A stretch of 64,000 nucleotides of DNA, from the NCBI GenBank assembly GCA_035634095.1, contig DASQDP010000114.1, forward strand, positions 1-64,000. Direction: 5' to 3'. Positions 23,807 through 33,329 of the stretch are shown here, piece after piece. Numbering within the stretch: position 1 is the stretch's first letter; each line of letters opens with the position of its first letter. The notes beneath the pieces are model-generated. The model saw only the letters and a program-made list of their open reading frames with translations. It made no database searches and was not told the DNA's origin. The translations under genes and the position numbers were made by a program. The stretch comes from Nocardioides_B sp035634095 (lineage in GTDB: Bacteria > Actinomycetota > Actinomycetes > Propionibacteriales > Nocardioidaceae).

Positions 23807-25276
23807 TCACGCCCAGGTGTGCACGGGCTCGTTGCTGTGCATGCGCTCGCGGTACTCGTTGAGGGTCGCGCGCAGGGCGGCGGTGCGGTCGCCGTCGCGC
23901 TGTAGCCGCCCGTGGAACCGGGAGATGAACCAGGAGGCGCCGTTCTGACCTACCAGGCAGCGCTGCTCGATGATGCCGAGCAGCCGATCCTGCTCCTCCG
24001 CAAGCACACCCCACGCCTCGAGGCCCGCCCGTGCCATGGGCAGGAGCCGGCGTACGACGAGCTCGGTGGCCGGCACCTGCCCCAGCCCCGGCCAGTACAC
24101 GCTCGCCTCGATGCCCTGACGAGCCGCCACGTGGAAGTTCTCCTCCGCGGCGCTGAACGACATCTGCGACCACAGCGGGCGCTGGTGCTCCGCGAGAGTC
24201 CGGACGAGCCCGAAGTAGAACGCGGCGTTGGCCATGGTGTCGGCGACCGTGGGCCCGGCCGGGAGCACCCGGTTCTCCACCCGCAGGTGCGGGACGTCGT
24301 CGACGACGTCGTAGATGGGGCGGTTCCAGCGGTACACCGTGCCGTTGTGCAGCCGCAGCTCCGCGAGCGCCGGGGTCCGCCCCGCCTCGAGCTCGTCGAG
24401 GGGATCCTGGTCGTCCAGCACCGGCAGCAGCGCGGGGAAGTAGCGGACGTTCTCCTCGAAGAGGTCGAAGATCGAGTTGATCCAGCGCTCGCCGAACCAC
24501 ACCCGCGGGCGCACCCCCTGGGCCTTGAGCTCCTCGCCGCGGGTGTCGGTGGCCTGCTCGAAGAGCGGGATGCGGGTCTCGTGCCACAGCTCACGACCGA
24601 GCAGGAACGGTGAGTTGGCACCCAGCGCCAGCTGGACCCCGGCCACCGCCTGGGAGGCGTTCCAGTAGGCAGCGAACTCAGCCGGGCTGACCTGGACGTG
24701 CAGCTGGGTGCTGGTGCACGCCGCCTCGGGGACGATCGAGTCCGTGGTGGTGCTGAGCCGCTCGGGCCCGGAGATGTCGATCACGATGTCCTCCCCGCGA
24801 GCGGCGAGGATCTGGTCGCTGAGAAGCTGGTAGCGAGGGTTGGGAGTCAAGGACGCCGGCGTCATGTGGCTGGGCGACAACGTGGGAAGGATGCCGATCA
24901 TCACCATGTGGGCACCGACCCTGGCAGCCTTCGCCTCCGCCTCGTTGAGGCTGGCCCGGACGCCGGTCTCGAACGCGGTGAACCCCCGGTCCTGGAGCTC
25001 CTTGGGCGCCACGTTGATCTCGAGGTTGAACTGGCCGAGCTCCGTCTGGAAGTCCGGGTCCGCGATGGCCTCGAGGGCCTCGAGGTTCTTCAGCATCGGG
25101 TCGCCGACCTCGTCGACGAGGTTGAGCTCGATCTCCAGGCCCGTCATCGGCGCGTCGGCGTCGAACCGGGACTCCCGGAGCATGCGCGCCAGCACGTCGA
25201 GGCAGCGTCGCACCTTCTCGCGGTAGCGCGTGCGGTCCTCTCGGGTGAACTCCTGGTCCGCCACCTTCTCTCCCAT
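23807..25276 (-). CDS. Glutamate-cysteine ligase family (GCS2-type) protein
   Basis: This 489-residue protein belongs to the carboxylate-amine ligase/glutamate-cysteine ligase family 2: GLEIELNLVDE (about residues 46-56) is the ATP/glutamate-site strand, followed by FNLEINVAP, the TQLHVQVSP strand and a conserved ANSPFLLGRELWHETR loop. Enzymes of this type make gamma-glutamyl bonds with ATP. Actinobacteria of this kind generally use mycothiol rather than glutathione, so the substrate is uncertain; ergothioneine-type gamma-glutamylcysteine formation or another gamma-glutamyl amide is possible, but no egt genes are adjacent. The ATG start has TAGGCT ending 7 bases upstream. Confidence 0.85.
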   Translation of the reverse strand: MGEKVADQEFTREDRTRYREKVRRCLDVLARMLRESRFDADAPMTGLEIELNLVDEVGDPMLKNLEALEAIADPDFQTELGQFNLEINVAPKELQDRGFTAFETGVRASLNEAEAKAARVGAHMVMIGILPTLSPSHMTPASLTPNPRYQLLSDQILAARGEDIVIDISGPERLSTTTDSIVPEAACTSTQLHVQVSPAEFAAYWNASQAVAGVQLALGANSPFLLGRELWHETRIPLFEQATDTRGEELKAQGVRPRVWFGERWINSIFDLFEENVRYFPALLPVLDDQDPLDELEAGRTPALAELRLHNGTVYRWNRPIYDVVDDVPHLRVENRVLPAGPTVADTMANAAFYFGLVRTLAEHQRPLWSQMSFSAAEENFHVAARQGIEASVYWPGLGQVPATELVVRRLLPMARAGLEAWGVLAEEQDRLLGIIEQRCLVGQNGASWFISRFHGRLQRDGDRTAALRATLNEYRERMHSNEPVHTWA

Positions 25277-25283
25277 GCGCCGC

Positions 25284-25289
25284 AGCCTA
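25284..25289 (-). promoter_or_regulatory. Candidate leaderless -10 of GCS2-type gene
   Basis: TAGGCT on the minus strand, 7 bases before ATG 25276. Confidence 0.5.
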
Positions 25290-25321
25290 GGCCCCGCGCC
25301 GGGCCCTGCCCAGACGAGACG

Positions 25322-26389
25322 TCACTGCCGGGCGCCGCCCAGCTGTGGCGGGTCGGGGGGCCGCCACGCCGACGGCGCCACGGCCGCGGCCAGCACCTGC
25401 GCGAGCAGACCGGCGAGGCTGTGGCCGGGCTCCGCGTCCCCGGCGCCGGGGACGGCGGTCTCCGCCTCGGCCTCGGCAGCGCACTCGACGGCGCACCAGG
25501 CCAAGGCGCCGTTGCCGGTGAGCCAGGCAGCGAACCCGAGCAGTCCGGCGGGCGCCGGACGGAACCGCGGTGGCACCCGGCGCACCACGTCGCGCCACAG
25601 GTCCACCTGGCGCGACGCGTTGCTCTGCGTCATCTCGGCCCAGGCGACGTCACGGAGCAGCGACGACGCCGTCACCAGGCCTGACAGCCGGGCGACCTCC
25701 GCCGCCTCGAGCCGACGTCCGTCCTCGAGGAAGCAGCAGACCCGGTCGCGGAGCCACTCCCCCTGCTCGGCCAGGGCCGCGGGCACGTTCTGCTGCTCCG
25801 GCGCCTCGAGAGGCGCCCGCCCGCCGGTCTCCGCCTCGAGGCGCGCACACAGGCCCTCGGCCAGCGCGGCGATCTCCCGAGACTCTGCGTCATCGTCACC
25901 ACGCAGCGAGTCGACGAGCTGCTGCCGGCTGCCGAGCACCACCGTGCCGGACACGACGGACCGAACCACGAGCGGGTGCGACGACACGTCGTAGGGGACC
26001 CCGCCTTCCTCGCCGTCCGGGTGCATCGACCACCAGCGGCTCCCGTCGGCGCGCACGACGCAGGCGACCTCCACCCCGACGTCGGCCATCCTGCGCGCCA
26101 ACGCGTCGACCGTCGTCCTGGCCACGGCGGCGTCAGCCGTGTAGACGACGATCGCGACCGCGGTGACGCGGGACCGAGCGGCCACCCGAGCCAGGTGCTC
26201 CGCCAGGTCGTCGGCCTCCTCCCCGTGCTCGGCCCGGGCCGGGAGGTCGACCCGCGCGTGCACCGGCCGGACGGCAGCCCCCACGGTGAGGACGACGACG
26301 GATCGATCGGGGTGGAAGCCCAGCAACGTGGGCACCAGAGCCAGAAGGTCCTCCGGACCGGTGGCGCGGACGGTGTGCAGGTCGGTCAT
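25322..26389 (-). CDS. DUF4192 domain protein
   Basis: The 355-residue protein has the DUF4192 hallmark start (MTDLHTVRATGPEDLLALVPTLLGFHPDRSVVVLTV) and the internal WWSMHPDGEEGGVPYDVSSHPLV motif. The C-terminal half is helical, with WAEMTQSNASRQVDLWRDVVRRVPPRFRPAPAGLLGFAAWLTGNGALAWCAVE typical of the family. Function is unknown; the gene is frequently beside dinB in actinobacteria, as here (divergent, 105 bp). A CAGGGT hexamer 6 bases before the ATG supports this start over much longer frames reaching into dinB. Confidence 0.86.
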   Translation of the reverse strand: MTDLHTVRATGPEDLLALVPTLLGFHPDRSVVVLTVGAAVRPVHARVDLPARAEHGEEADDLAEHLARVAARSRVTAVAIVVYTADAAVARTTVDALARRMADVGVEVACVVRADGSRWWSMHPDGEEGGVPYDVSSHPLVVRSVVSGTVVLGSRQQLVDSLRGDDDAESREIAALAEGLCARLEAETGGRAPLEAPEQQNVPAALAEQGEWLRDRVCCFLEDGRRLEAAEVARLSGLVTASSLLRDVAWAEMTQSNASRQVDLWRDVVRRVPPRFRPAPAGLLGFAAWLTGNGALAWCAVECAAEAEAETAVPGAGDAEPGHSLAGLLAQVLAAAVAPSAWRPPDPPQLGGARQ

Positions 26390-26395
26390 GGCACG

Positions 26396-26401
26396 ACCCT
26401 G
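26396..26401 (-). promoter_or_regulatory. Candidate leaderless -10 of DUF4192 gene
   Basis: CAGGGT on the minus strand, 6 bases before ATG 26389. Confidence 0.4.
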
Positions 26402-26482
26402 CTCCGGCGCGCTCCTCCACGGCAGCCCGACCGCCCGGCCTGGGGACACACCGAGGTCCCGCGCGACTGTGGACGGTGGGCC

Positions 26483-26488
26483 GACAAT
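26483..26488 (+). promoter_or_regulatory. Candidate leaderless -10 of dinB
   Basis: GACAAT ends 6 bases before GTG 26495. No SOS box of the LexA type is obvious in the 105 bp divergent region. Confidence 0.4.
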
Positions 26489-26494
26489 GGCCAG

Positions 26495-27883
26495 GTGCGT
26501 GCCGACCCGACGATCCTCCACGTCGACCTGGACGCCTTCTTCGCGGCCGTCGAGCAGCGCGACAAGCCGTCCCTGCGGGGCAGGCCCGTGGTGGTGGGCG
26601 GCGTGGGCGGGCGTGGGGTGGTCGCCACGGCGTCCTACGAGGCCCGGGCCTTCGGGGTGCGCTCGGCGATGTCCACCCGGGAGGCACGGGCGCGCTGCCC
26701 GCACGCGGCGTACCTGACCGGCCGCTTCGGGGCCTACCGGGCGACCAGCCGGCGGGTGATGCGCCTGCTTCGCGAGGTGTCGCCGCTGGTCGAGCCGCTC
26801 TCCCTCGACGAGGCGTTCGTCGACCTCGCTGCCGCCGACGTCGCCGACCTCTCGGTCGCCGGCGTCACTGCGGTGGCGCGCAGCCTCAAGGAGGGGGTGC
26901 GGGAGGCGACCGGAGGCGTGCGCGGCTCCGTGGGCGTGGCCACCTCCAAGCTGGTGGCCAAGATCGCCAGCGACCTCGACAAGCCCGACGGCCTGGTCGT
27001 GGTCGCGCCCGGTACCGAACGGGACCTGCTGCGCCCCATGAAGGTCAGCGTCATCCCGGGGGTGGGGCCCGCGACCGCCGAACGGCTGCGCCGGATCGGC
27101 GTGCACACCATCGCCGAGCTGGAGCAGGTGTCCGCCGACGAGCTCGTCCGGGTCGTCGGGCAGGCGCACGGCACGTCGCTGCACCGGATGGCCCGCGCCC
27201 AGGACGACCGCCCGGTGGTGCCGGAGCGTGAGACCAAGTCGGTGAGCGTGGAGGACACCTATGACACCGATCTCGTGGACCGGCGTCTGCTCGAGGGTCT
27301 CGTGGAGCGGCAGGCCGGGCAGGTCACCGATCGGCTGCGCAGGGCCCGGCTGTCCGGGAGAACCGTCACCGTGAAGGTCCGGCTGCACGACTTCACCACC
27401 TCCACCCGGTCCAGCACGCTGCCCGCGCCGACCGACAGCACCAAGGTCGTGTCCCGGCTGGCCCGGGCGCTACTCGCCGAGGTGGACACCTCCGGGGGCG
27501 TACGGCTGCTGGGGGTCGGCGTCTCGGGACTGGCCGACTGGATCCAGGAGGACCTCTTCGAGGAGTACGACGATCGGGCGACCGATTCGGCGACGAGCGG
27601 CGAACCCACCGAGCCGGTGGCTGCGGACCCCGCGCCCCGGGCACCGCGATGGCCACCGGGCATGGACGTGGTGCACGTCCAGCACGGGGCGGGCTGGGTG
27701 TGGGGCTCAGGGGTCGGGCGGGTGACCGTGCGCTTCGAGACGGCCGAGACCGGACCCGGCCCGGTACGCACCTTCTCGGCCGACGACCCCGAGCTGACGC
27801 GGCGGCCCCTCGACGAGGGTCTGGACGCGGACGGGGACGGGGGTGCTGACGGGGACGGGCCGGGCGTCGGTGGTCCCCCGTAG
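26495..27883 (+). CDS. dinB: DNA polymerase IV (Y-family)
   Basis: The 462-residue translesion polymerase shows the Y-family catalytic residues: Asp in ILHVDLDAFFAAVEQ (about residues 6-20), SYEARAFGVRSAMSTREA, and the DE pair in SLDEAFVDL (about 103-111). The GSVGVATSKLVAKIASDLDKPDG block and the helix-hairpin-helix VIPGVGPATAERLRRIG follow, then the little-finger domain. Beyond about residue 370 an acidic linker leads to a C-terminal module, GMDVVHVQHGAGWVWGSGVGRVTVRFE, found in actinobacterial DinB1-type enzymes. The stop codon TAG is also the first half of the -10 of the next gene. Confidence 0.94.
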   Translation: MRADPTILHVDLDAFFAAVEQRDKPSLRGRPVVVGGVGGRGVVATASYEARAFGVRSAMSTREARARCPHAAYLTGRFGAYRATSRRVMRLLREVSPLVEPLSLDEAFVDLAAADVADLSVAGVTAVARSLKEGVREATGGVRGSVGVATSKLVAKIASDLDKPDGLVVVAPGTERDLLRPMKVSVIPGVGPATAERLRRIGVHTIAELEQVSADELVRVVGQAHGTSLHRMARAQDDRPVVPERETKSVSVEDTYDTDLVDRRLLEGLVERQAGQVTDRLRRARLSGRTVTVKVRLHDFTTSTRSSTLPAPTDSTKVVSRLARALLAEVDTSGGVRLLGVGVSGLADWIQEDLFEEYDDRATDSATSGEPTEPVAADPAPRAPRWPPGMDVVHVQHGAGWVWGSGVGRVTVRFETAETGPGPVRTFSADDPELTRRPLDEGLDADGDGGADGDGPGVGGPP

Positions 27884-27886
27884 GCT
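27881..27886 (+). promoter_or_regulatory. Candidate leaderless -10 of oligopeptidase gene, sharing the dinB stop codon
   Basis: TAGGCT ends 6 bases before ATG 27893; its first three bases are the dinB stop. Confidence 0.5.
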
Positions 27887-27892
27887 CCCGCC

Positions 27893-30097
27893 ATGCCCGA
27901 CGCCCAGAGCACCACAGCGCCGCCCGCCGCGCCAGCAGCCACCACCCCGCCCGTGGCGCGCAGGATTCCCAGCGAGCGGACGCACCACGGGGACACGGTG
28001 GTCGACGACTACGAATGGCTGCGCGACGGCCAGTCGCCGGACACCCTGGCCTACCTGGAGGCGGAGAACGCCTACACCGAGGCGCGGACCGCCCACCTCG
28101 AGCAGCTGCAGGAGTCGATCTTCGACGAGATCCGTGCGCACACGCAGGAGACCGACCTCTCCGTGCCCTACCGGATCGGGAGCTGGTGGTACTACGGCCG
28201 CTCCTCGGAGGACACGCAGTACGGCGTGAGCTGCCGGTGCCCGGTGCAGGGCCCCGACGACTGGACGCCGCCGGTGCTGGACGCGACCGACGAGGTGGTC
28301 GGGGAGCAGGTGATCTTGGACTCCAACGTGCTCGCGGACGGGCACGACTTCTTCTCCCTGGGCGGTGTCTCGGTCAGCCCCGACGGGCGGCTCCTGGCGT
28401 TCAGCACCGACACCGTCGGCGACGAGCGCTACCTGCTGCAGGTCAAGGACCTCGGCACCGGAGAGCTGCTCCCGGACTTGATCCCCAACGTCATGGGCGG
28501 CGGCACGTGGGACCGCCGCGGGACCACGCTCTTCTACTCGACGCCGGACGAGGCCTGGCGACCGGACAAGGTGTGGCGTCACCTGCTCGGCACACCCGTC
28601 GAGGACGACGTCGTGGTGCACCACGAGACCGACGAGAGATTCTGGACCGGCGTGGGCCGGACCCGCAGTGACCGCTTCCTGCTGCTGTCGTCCGGCTCCA
28701 GGACGACCTCCGAGTGCGCGATCCTGGACGCGGACGACCCCACCGGCACGTTCCGCGTCGTCGCTCCCCGCAGGGAAGGCGTCGAGTACTCCGTCGAGCA
28801 TGCCGTGCTCGCCGGCGAGGACCGCCTGCTGGTGCTGCACAACGACGGCGCGGAGAACTACGCGCTGGCGAGCGCCCCGGTCGACGCCACCTCGGAGCAG
28901 CAGTGGGAGCCACTGCTCCCGCACGACCCGGCGGTGCGGCTCGAGGACGTCGACGCCTTCGACGGCCACCTCCTGGTCAGCCAGCGAAGCGACGGTCTCA
29001 CGCAGCTGCGGGTGATCACCCTGGCCGACGGCGCCGGGGAGGACGCGCGGCCGGGTGAGGACTTCCTGATCCCCTTCGACGAGGAGGTGCGCACGGTCGG
29101 CGCCGGGTCCAACCCGGAGTTCACCCAGCCCACGGTGCGGCTGGGCTACGTGAGCCTCGCCGACCCCGCCGCCGTCTACGACTTCGACGTGGCCACCCGC
29201 GAGCTGCGCCTGCTCAAGCGCACCCCGGTGCTGCCGGGGCCGGACGGCACGGACTTCGACCGCTCGCGCTACGCGCAGTTCCGCGAGTGGGCGGTGGCCG
29301 ACGACGGGACCAGGGTCCCGATCTCGGTCGTCGCGCCGGCGGACGCGCCCAGAAACGGATCCATGCCGATGGTGCTCTACGGCTACGGCTCCTACGAGTT
29401 GTCCATGGACCCGTCCTTCTCGGTCGGCCGCCTCTCGCTGCTGGACCGGGGCATCGGCTTCGCGATCGCACACGTGCGTGGCGGAGGCGAGATGGGGCGG
29501 CACTGGTACGACGACGGCAAGCTGCTGCGCAAGAAGAACACCTTCACCGACTTCGTCGCCTGCGCCCGGCACCTGGCGGCACAGGGGTGGACCTCCCCCG
29601 ACCGGCTCGCGGCTCAGGGGGGCAGCGCCGGCGGCCTGCTGATGGGCGTCGTCGCGAACACCGACCCGGACGCGTTCGCGGCGGTCCTCGCGACCGTGCC
29701 GTTCGTGGACGCTCTCACCACCATCCTCGACCCGTCGCTGCCGCTCACGGTGATCGAGTGGGAGGAGTGGGGCGACCCGTTGCACGACCCCGAGGTCTAC
29801 GCCTACATGAAGGGCTACTCGCCCTACGAGAACGTCACCGCCCAGCGCTACCCGGCGATCCTCGCCGAGACGTCGCTGCACGACACCCGGGTGCTGTTCG
29901 TCGAGCCCGCCAAGTGGGTGGCTCGGCTCCGTGCCACAGCGGTCCACGACGCTGCGGGCGCCGACGTGCTGCTGCGCACCAAGATGTCGGCCGGGCACGG
30001 CGGGGTCAGCGGGCGGCACAACGGCTGGCGCGAGCGGGCCTTCAGCCTCGCCTGGTTGGTGGACCGGCTGACCGCTGCCCTCACACCGGCAGCCTGA
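27893..30097 (+). CDS. ptrB: Oligopeptidase B (S9A prolyl oligopeptidase family)
   Basis: The 734-residue cytoplasmic serine peptidase cleaves short peptides after basic residues if it follows oligopeptidase B. The N-terminal strands (TVVDDYEWLRDGQSPDTLAYLEAEN) lead into a seven-bladed propeller (about 75-400) and the alpha/beta-hydrolase domain. The catalytic serine is in GGSAGGLLMG (about residue 580), the histidine in SAGHGGVSGR near residue 704, and VLYGYGSYE/GIGFAIAHVRGGGEMGRHWYDDGK are family signatures. No signal peptide is present; the first 20 residues are Ala/Thr/Pro-rich. A hairpin follows the gene. Confidence 0.92.
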   Translation: MPDAQSTTAPPAAPAATTPPVARRIPSERTHHGDTVVDDYEWLRDGQSPDTLAYLEAENAYTEARTAHLEQLQESIFDEIRAHTQETDLSVPYRIGSWWYYGRSSEDTQYGVSCRCPVQGPDDWTPPVLDATDEVVGEQVILDSNVLADGHDFFSLGGVSVSPDGRLLAFSTDTVGDERYLLQVKDLGTGELLPDLIPNVMGGGTWDRRGTTLFYSTPDEAWRPDKVWRHLLGTPVEDDVVVHHETDERFWTGVGRTRSDRFLLLSSGSRTTSECAILDADDPTGTFRVVAPRREGVEYSVEHAVLAGEDRLLVLHNDGAENYALASAPVDATSEQQWEPLLPHDPAVRLEDVDAFDGHLLVSQRSDGLTQLRVITLADGAGEDARPGEDFLIPFDEEVRTVGAGSNPEFTQPTVRLGYVSLADPAAVYDFDVATRELRLLKRTPVLPGPDGTDFDRSRYAQFREWAVADDGTRVPISVVAPADAPRNGSMPMVLYGYGSYELSMDPSFSVGRLSLLDRGIGFAIAHVRGGGEMGRHWYDDGKLLRKKNTFTDFVACARHLAAQGWTSPDRLAAQGGSAGGLLMGVVANTDPDAFAAVLATVPFVDALTTILDPSLPLTVIEWEEWGDPLHDPEVYAYMKGYSPYENVTAQRYPAILAETSLHDTRVLFVEPAKWVARLRATAVHDAAGADVLLRTKMSAGHGGVSGRHNGWRERAFSLAWLVDRLTAALTPAA

Positions 30098-30178
30098 GAA
30101 GTCGCTGAGATCTGTCACGAGCGGCAACTTCGGTCGCTCCCCGTACGTCTGTCCTGGCAGGAGCACACGACAGGCGTT

Positions 30179-30200
30179 GGGCACCCGAGGTAGGGTGCCC
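30179..30200 (+). terminator. Hairpin between ptrB and the second sigma gene
   Basis: GGGCACCC (30179-30186) and GGGTGCCC (30193-30200) flank a 6-base loop. It lies 80 bp past ptrB and 93 bp before the sigma factor start, so it could also be a regulatory stem. Confidence 0.5.
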
Positions 30201-30292
30201 GATTCGGGAATCTCGAACAGGCGTTCGTCGTTGTGGTGAATACAAGGTCCGACCCCTGGGTAAGTCCTTGGCCAATCGAAGGGACACGCACC

Positions 30293-31243
<951 letters not shown>

Positions 31244-31262
31244 GGCCACCGGGTCGGCGCGA

Positions 31263-31856
31263 CTAGCGTTCTTGCCCGACCAGCTCACCGACGACCTCCG
31301 CGACCCGCTCGCGGAGGTCGTCGCGCGTCCCGGTGTTGTCCAGCACGTACGTCGCCACCGCACGCCGCTGCTCCCGCGTCGCCTGCGCCGCCACCCGGCC
31401 CTCCGCGTCCTCGCGGGTCCAGCCGCGGTGCTGCACCATCCTCTCGACCTGCACCTCGACCGGGACGTCCACCAGGAGCACGGCGTCGAAGGCGCCGGCC
31501 TGACCCGTCTCCACCAGGAGCGGGATGTCGTGCACGACGAGGGCGCCCGCCGGGGCGGCCGCCTCGACCTCCACGGCGCGAGCCCGGATCCTCGGGTGCA
31601 GGATCCCCTCGAGTCGCCGCCGCGCGGCCGGGTCGGCGAAGACCAGGGCGCCGAGCGCCTGCCGGTCCAGCCGGCCGTCCGCGGTCGACAGGTGCGGCCC
31701 GAACGCCTCCAGCACGGCGGCAAGGCCAGGCGTGCCAGGCTCCACCACCTCGCGCGCCAGCAGGTCGGAGTCGACGACCACGGCCCCGAGCTCGGTCAGC
31801 ATCGCCGCCACCGTGCTCTTGCCCGCGGCGACTCCCCCAGTCAGTGCCACCCGCAC
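31263..31856 (-). CDS. coaE: Dephospho-CoA kinase
   Basis: The 197-residue enzyme performs the last step of CoA synthesis, phosphorylating dephospho-CoA at the 3'-OH. The P-loop is ALTGGVAAGKST (about residues 4-15); DSDLLAREVV and HDIPLLVETG are the substrate and lid signatures. The GTG start is chosen for GGAGG 7 bases upstream; a 20-residue Gln/Thr/Gly-rich extension to an earlier ATG is not family-like. Actinobacterial versions often carry a C-terminal UPF0157 domain; this one does not. Confidence 0.93.
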   Translation of the reverse strand: MRVALTGGVAAGKSTVAAMLTELGAVVVDSDLLAREVVEPGTPGLAAVLEAFGPHLSTADGRLDRQALGALVFADPAARRRLEGILHPRIRARAVEVEAAAPAGALVVHDIPLLVETGQAGAFDAVLLVDVPVEVQVERMVQHRGWTREDAEGRVAAQATREQRRAVATYVLDNTGTRDDLRERVAEVVGELVGQER

Positions 31857-31931
31857 GTCCCCACCTCCATTCGTCTGCGTTGACGTCGCTCCCGTCCCCT
31901 GCTGGAGCGCAGACAAATCGGGGGCGGCAGG

Positions 31932-32948
31932 TCAGGCCGAGACGGAGCAGAAGGTGCGCCGGTACTGCTGGGGGCTCACGGAGCGGGCCTTGGTGAAATG
32001 GTGGCGCAGCATGGCCGCCGTCCCGAAGCCCACCTCGCCGGCGATCCAGTCCACGGAGCGTTCGGTGGTCTCGAGGAGCTCCTCGGCGCGCAGGACCCGT
32101 TGCCGGGTGACCCAGGCGTGCGGGGTCGTGCCGGTCTCGGCGCGGAAGCGTCGCGCGAAGGTGCGCGGAGACATGCTCACCGCCGAGGCCAGCGTCTCCA
32201 CGGTGTGCGCCTCGTGGAGGTTCTCGGTGATCCAGGTCAGCAGCGGCCCCAGCGTCTCGGCGTCGCAGTCGGGGACCGGCGTGCGGACGTACTGGGCCTG
32301 GCCGCCGTCGCGGTGCGGCGGCACCACGATGCGCCGAGCGGTCGCGGAGGCGACGCGAGCGCCGAACTCACGACGCAGCAGGTGCAGAGCGACGTCGAGA
32401 CCGGCCGCGGACCCGGCTCCGGTGAGGATGTTGGCGGACTGCACGTAGAGCACGTCAGGGTCGACCTGAGCCAGCGGGAAGCTGCGGGCGAGCTCCTCGG
32501 AGTGCCGCCAGTGGGTGGTGCAGCGCCGGCCGTCCAGGAGGCCGGCCTCACCGAGCAGGAAGGCGCCCGTGCAGTGCGCCATGATCGTGACCCCGCGATC
32601 GGCGGCCCGCCGCACCGCCTTCACCGCTGCCGGGTCCTGGTGCAGGTAGTCCCGCTTCGGGACGATGCAGACCAGGTCGGCACTCTCCATCGCCTCCAGC
32701 CCGTGCTCGACGACGAGGTCGTAGCCGGACGCACCGCCGACCCGGCCGGGCACCGGCGTGCACACCGCGAAGTCGAACGTCGGCGTGCCGTCCTCGGGGT
32801 GGTCCGGCTCCGCCCACACCTCGCAGATGGCGCCGAGGCCGAAGGGCTCGGCGCCTTCCTGCACGAGGGCGACGACCCGCCGGAGCGGCCGTCGCGAGGC
32901 ATCGGTGTCATCGGTCGGCCCGACCGGGGCGAGCGCGCTCACTGTCAT
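31932..32948 (-). CDS. GlxA/AdpA-type transcriptional regulator (DJ-1/PfpI + AraC HTH)
   Basis: The 338-residue protein joins an N-terminal DJ-1/PfpI-like amidotransferase domain (about 24-190; the nucleophile-elbow region reads AHCTGAFLLGEAGLLDGRRCTTHW) to a C-terminal AraC/XylS DNA-binding domain with two helix-turn-helix motifs (about 235-335; SMSPRTFARRFRAETGTTPHAWV and VDWIAGEVGFGTAAMLRHHFTKARSVSPQQYRR). This is the GlxA/AdpA architecture; AdpA is a pleiotropic regulator that binds TGGC-containing sites. Five TGGC boxes lie in its own upstream region, so autoregulation and control of the facing gene are likely. GACAGT lies 6 bases before the ATG, suggesting a leaderless mRNA. Confidence 0.92.
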   Translation of the reverse strand: MTVSALAPVGPTDDTDASRRPLRRVVALVQEGAEPFGLGAICEVWAEPDHPEDGTPTFDFAVCTPVPGRVGGASGYDLVVEHGLEAMESADLVCIVPKRDYLHQDPAAVKAVRRAADRGVTIMAHCTGAFLLGEAGLLDGRRCTTHWRHSEELARSFPLAQVDPDVLYVQSANILTGAGSAAGLDVALHLLRREFGARVASATARRIVVPPHRDGGQAQYVRTPVPDCDAETLGPLLTWITENLHEAHTVETLASAVSMSPRTFARRFRAETGTTPHAWVTRQRVLRAEELLETTERSVDWIAGEVGFGTAAMLRHHFTKARSVSPQQYRRTFCSVSA

Positions 32949-32954
32949 GGGTCG

Positions 32955-32960
32955 ACTGTC
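32955..32960 (-). promoter_or_regulatory. Candidate leaderless -10 of the GlxA-type gene
   Basis: GACAGT on the minus strand, 6 bases before ATG 32948. Confidence 0.4.
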
Positions 32961-32968
32961 TCAACAAG

Positions 32969-33043
32969 ATGGCAGAAAATCAATGCAAGATGGCGAATCT
33001 GCCACTGGTGGCAGGATGACAGGTATCGCAGACTTTCTGCCAT
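32969..33043. promoter_or_regulatory. Array of five TGGC boxes (candidate operator)
   Basis: TGGC occurs at 32970, 32991 and 33009 on the plus strand and, as GCCA, at 33001-33004 and 33039-33042 on the minus strand. Four of the five read TGGCAG. The first two are direct repeats (CAAGATGGC) exactly 21 bp apart; CTGCCAC/GTGGCAG (33000-33013) is a perfect palindrome; ATGGCAGAAA (32969-32978) and TTTCTGCCAT (33034-33043) are perfect inverted copies framing the array. Confidence 0.55.
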
Positions 33044-33209
33044 GACCCTCCTCGTGATCCTCGCCGTCAGCGCCGTCCTCATCCTGGGCTACATCGCCGT
33101 GTCCCTGGTTCTCGACGTCCGCGACGACGGCTACCACCACCCCGCCCGCACGACCCCTCCGCGCAGCCACCACCCCGACCCCTTCGACCCGCACTCGCGC
33201 CTCGCGTGA
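33042..33209 (+). CDS. Small single-pass membrane protein
   Basis: The 55-residue product has one hydrophobic helix (TLLVILAVSAVLILGYIAVSLVL, about 2-24) and a polar tail rich in His, Pro, Asp and Arg (RDDGYHHPARTTPPRSHHPDPFDPHSRLA) with five histidines. I do not recognise a family. It has no ribosome-binding site, and the last TGGC box of the array overlaps its start codon, so a leaderless, regulator-controlled transcript is likely. The clean helix-plus-tail layout and the terminator after it support a real gene. Confidence 0.6.
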   Translation: MTLLVILAVSAVLILGYIAVSLVLDVRDDGYHHPARTTPPRSHHPDPFDPHSRLA

Positions 33210-33277
33210 GGCGGACAGCCCCCCGCTGACCTCCGACGGCAGGCCCCACCGGGCCCCGAGAGCAGACCCAGGAACGC

Positions 33278-33314
33278 CGAGGGCCCGGCCACCATCACGG
33301 TGACCGGGCCCTCG
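33278..33314. terminator. Bidirectional terminator for rpsA and the small membrane gene
   Basis: CGAGGGCCCGG (33278-33288) and CCGGGCCCTCG (33304-33314) form an 11-bp stem with further ACC/GGT pairing inside. It sits between convergent stop codons, 16 bp past the rpsA stop. Confidence 0.65.
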
Positions 33315-33329
33315 TCGGTTCGCAGGGAC

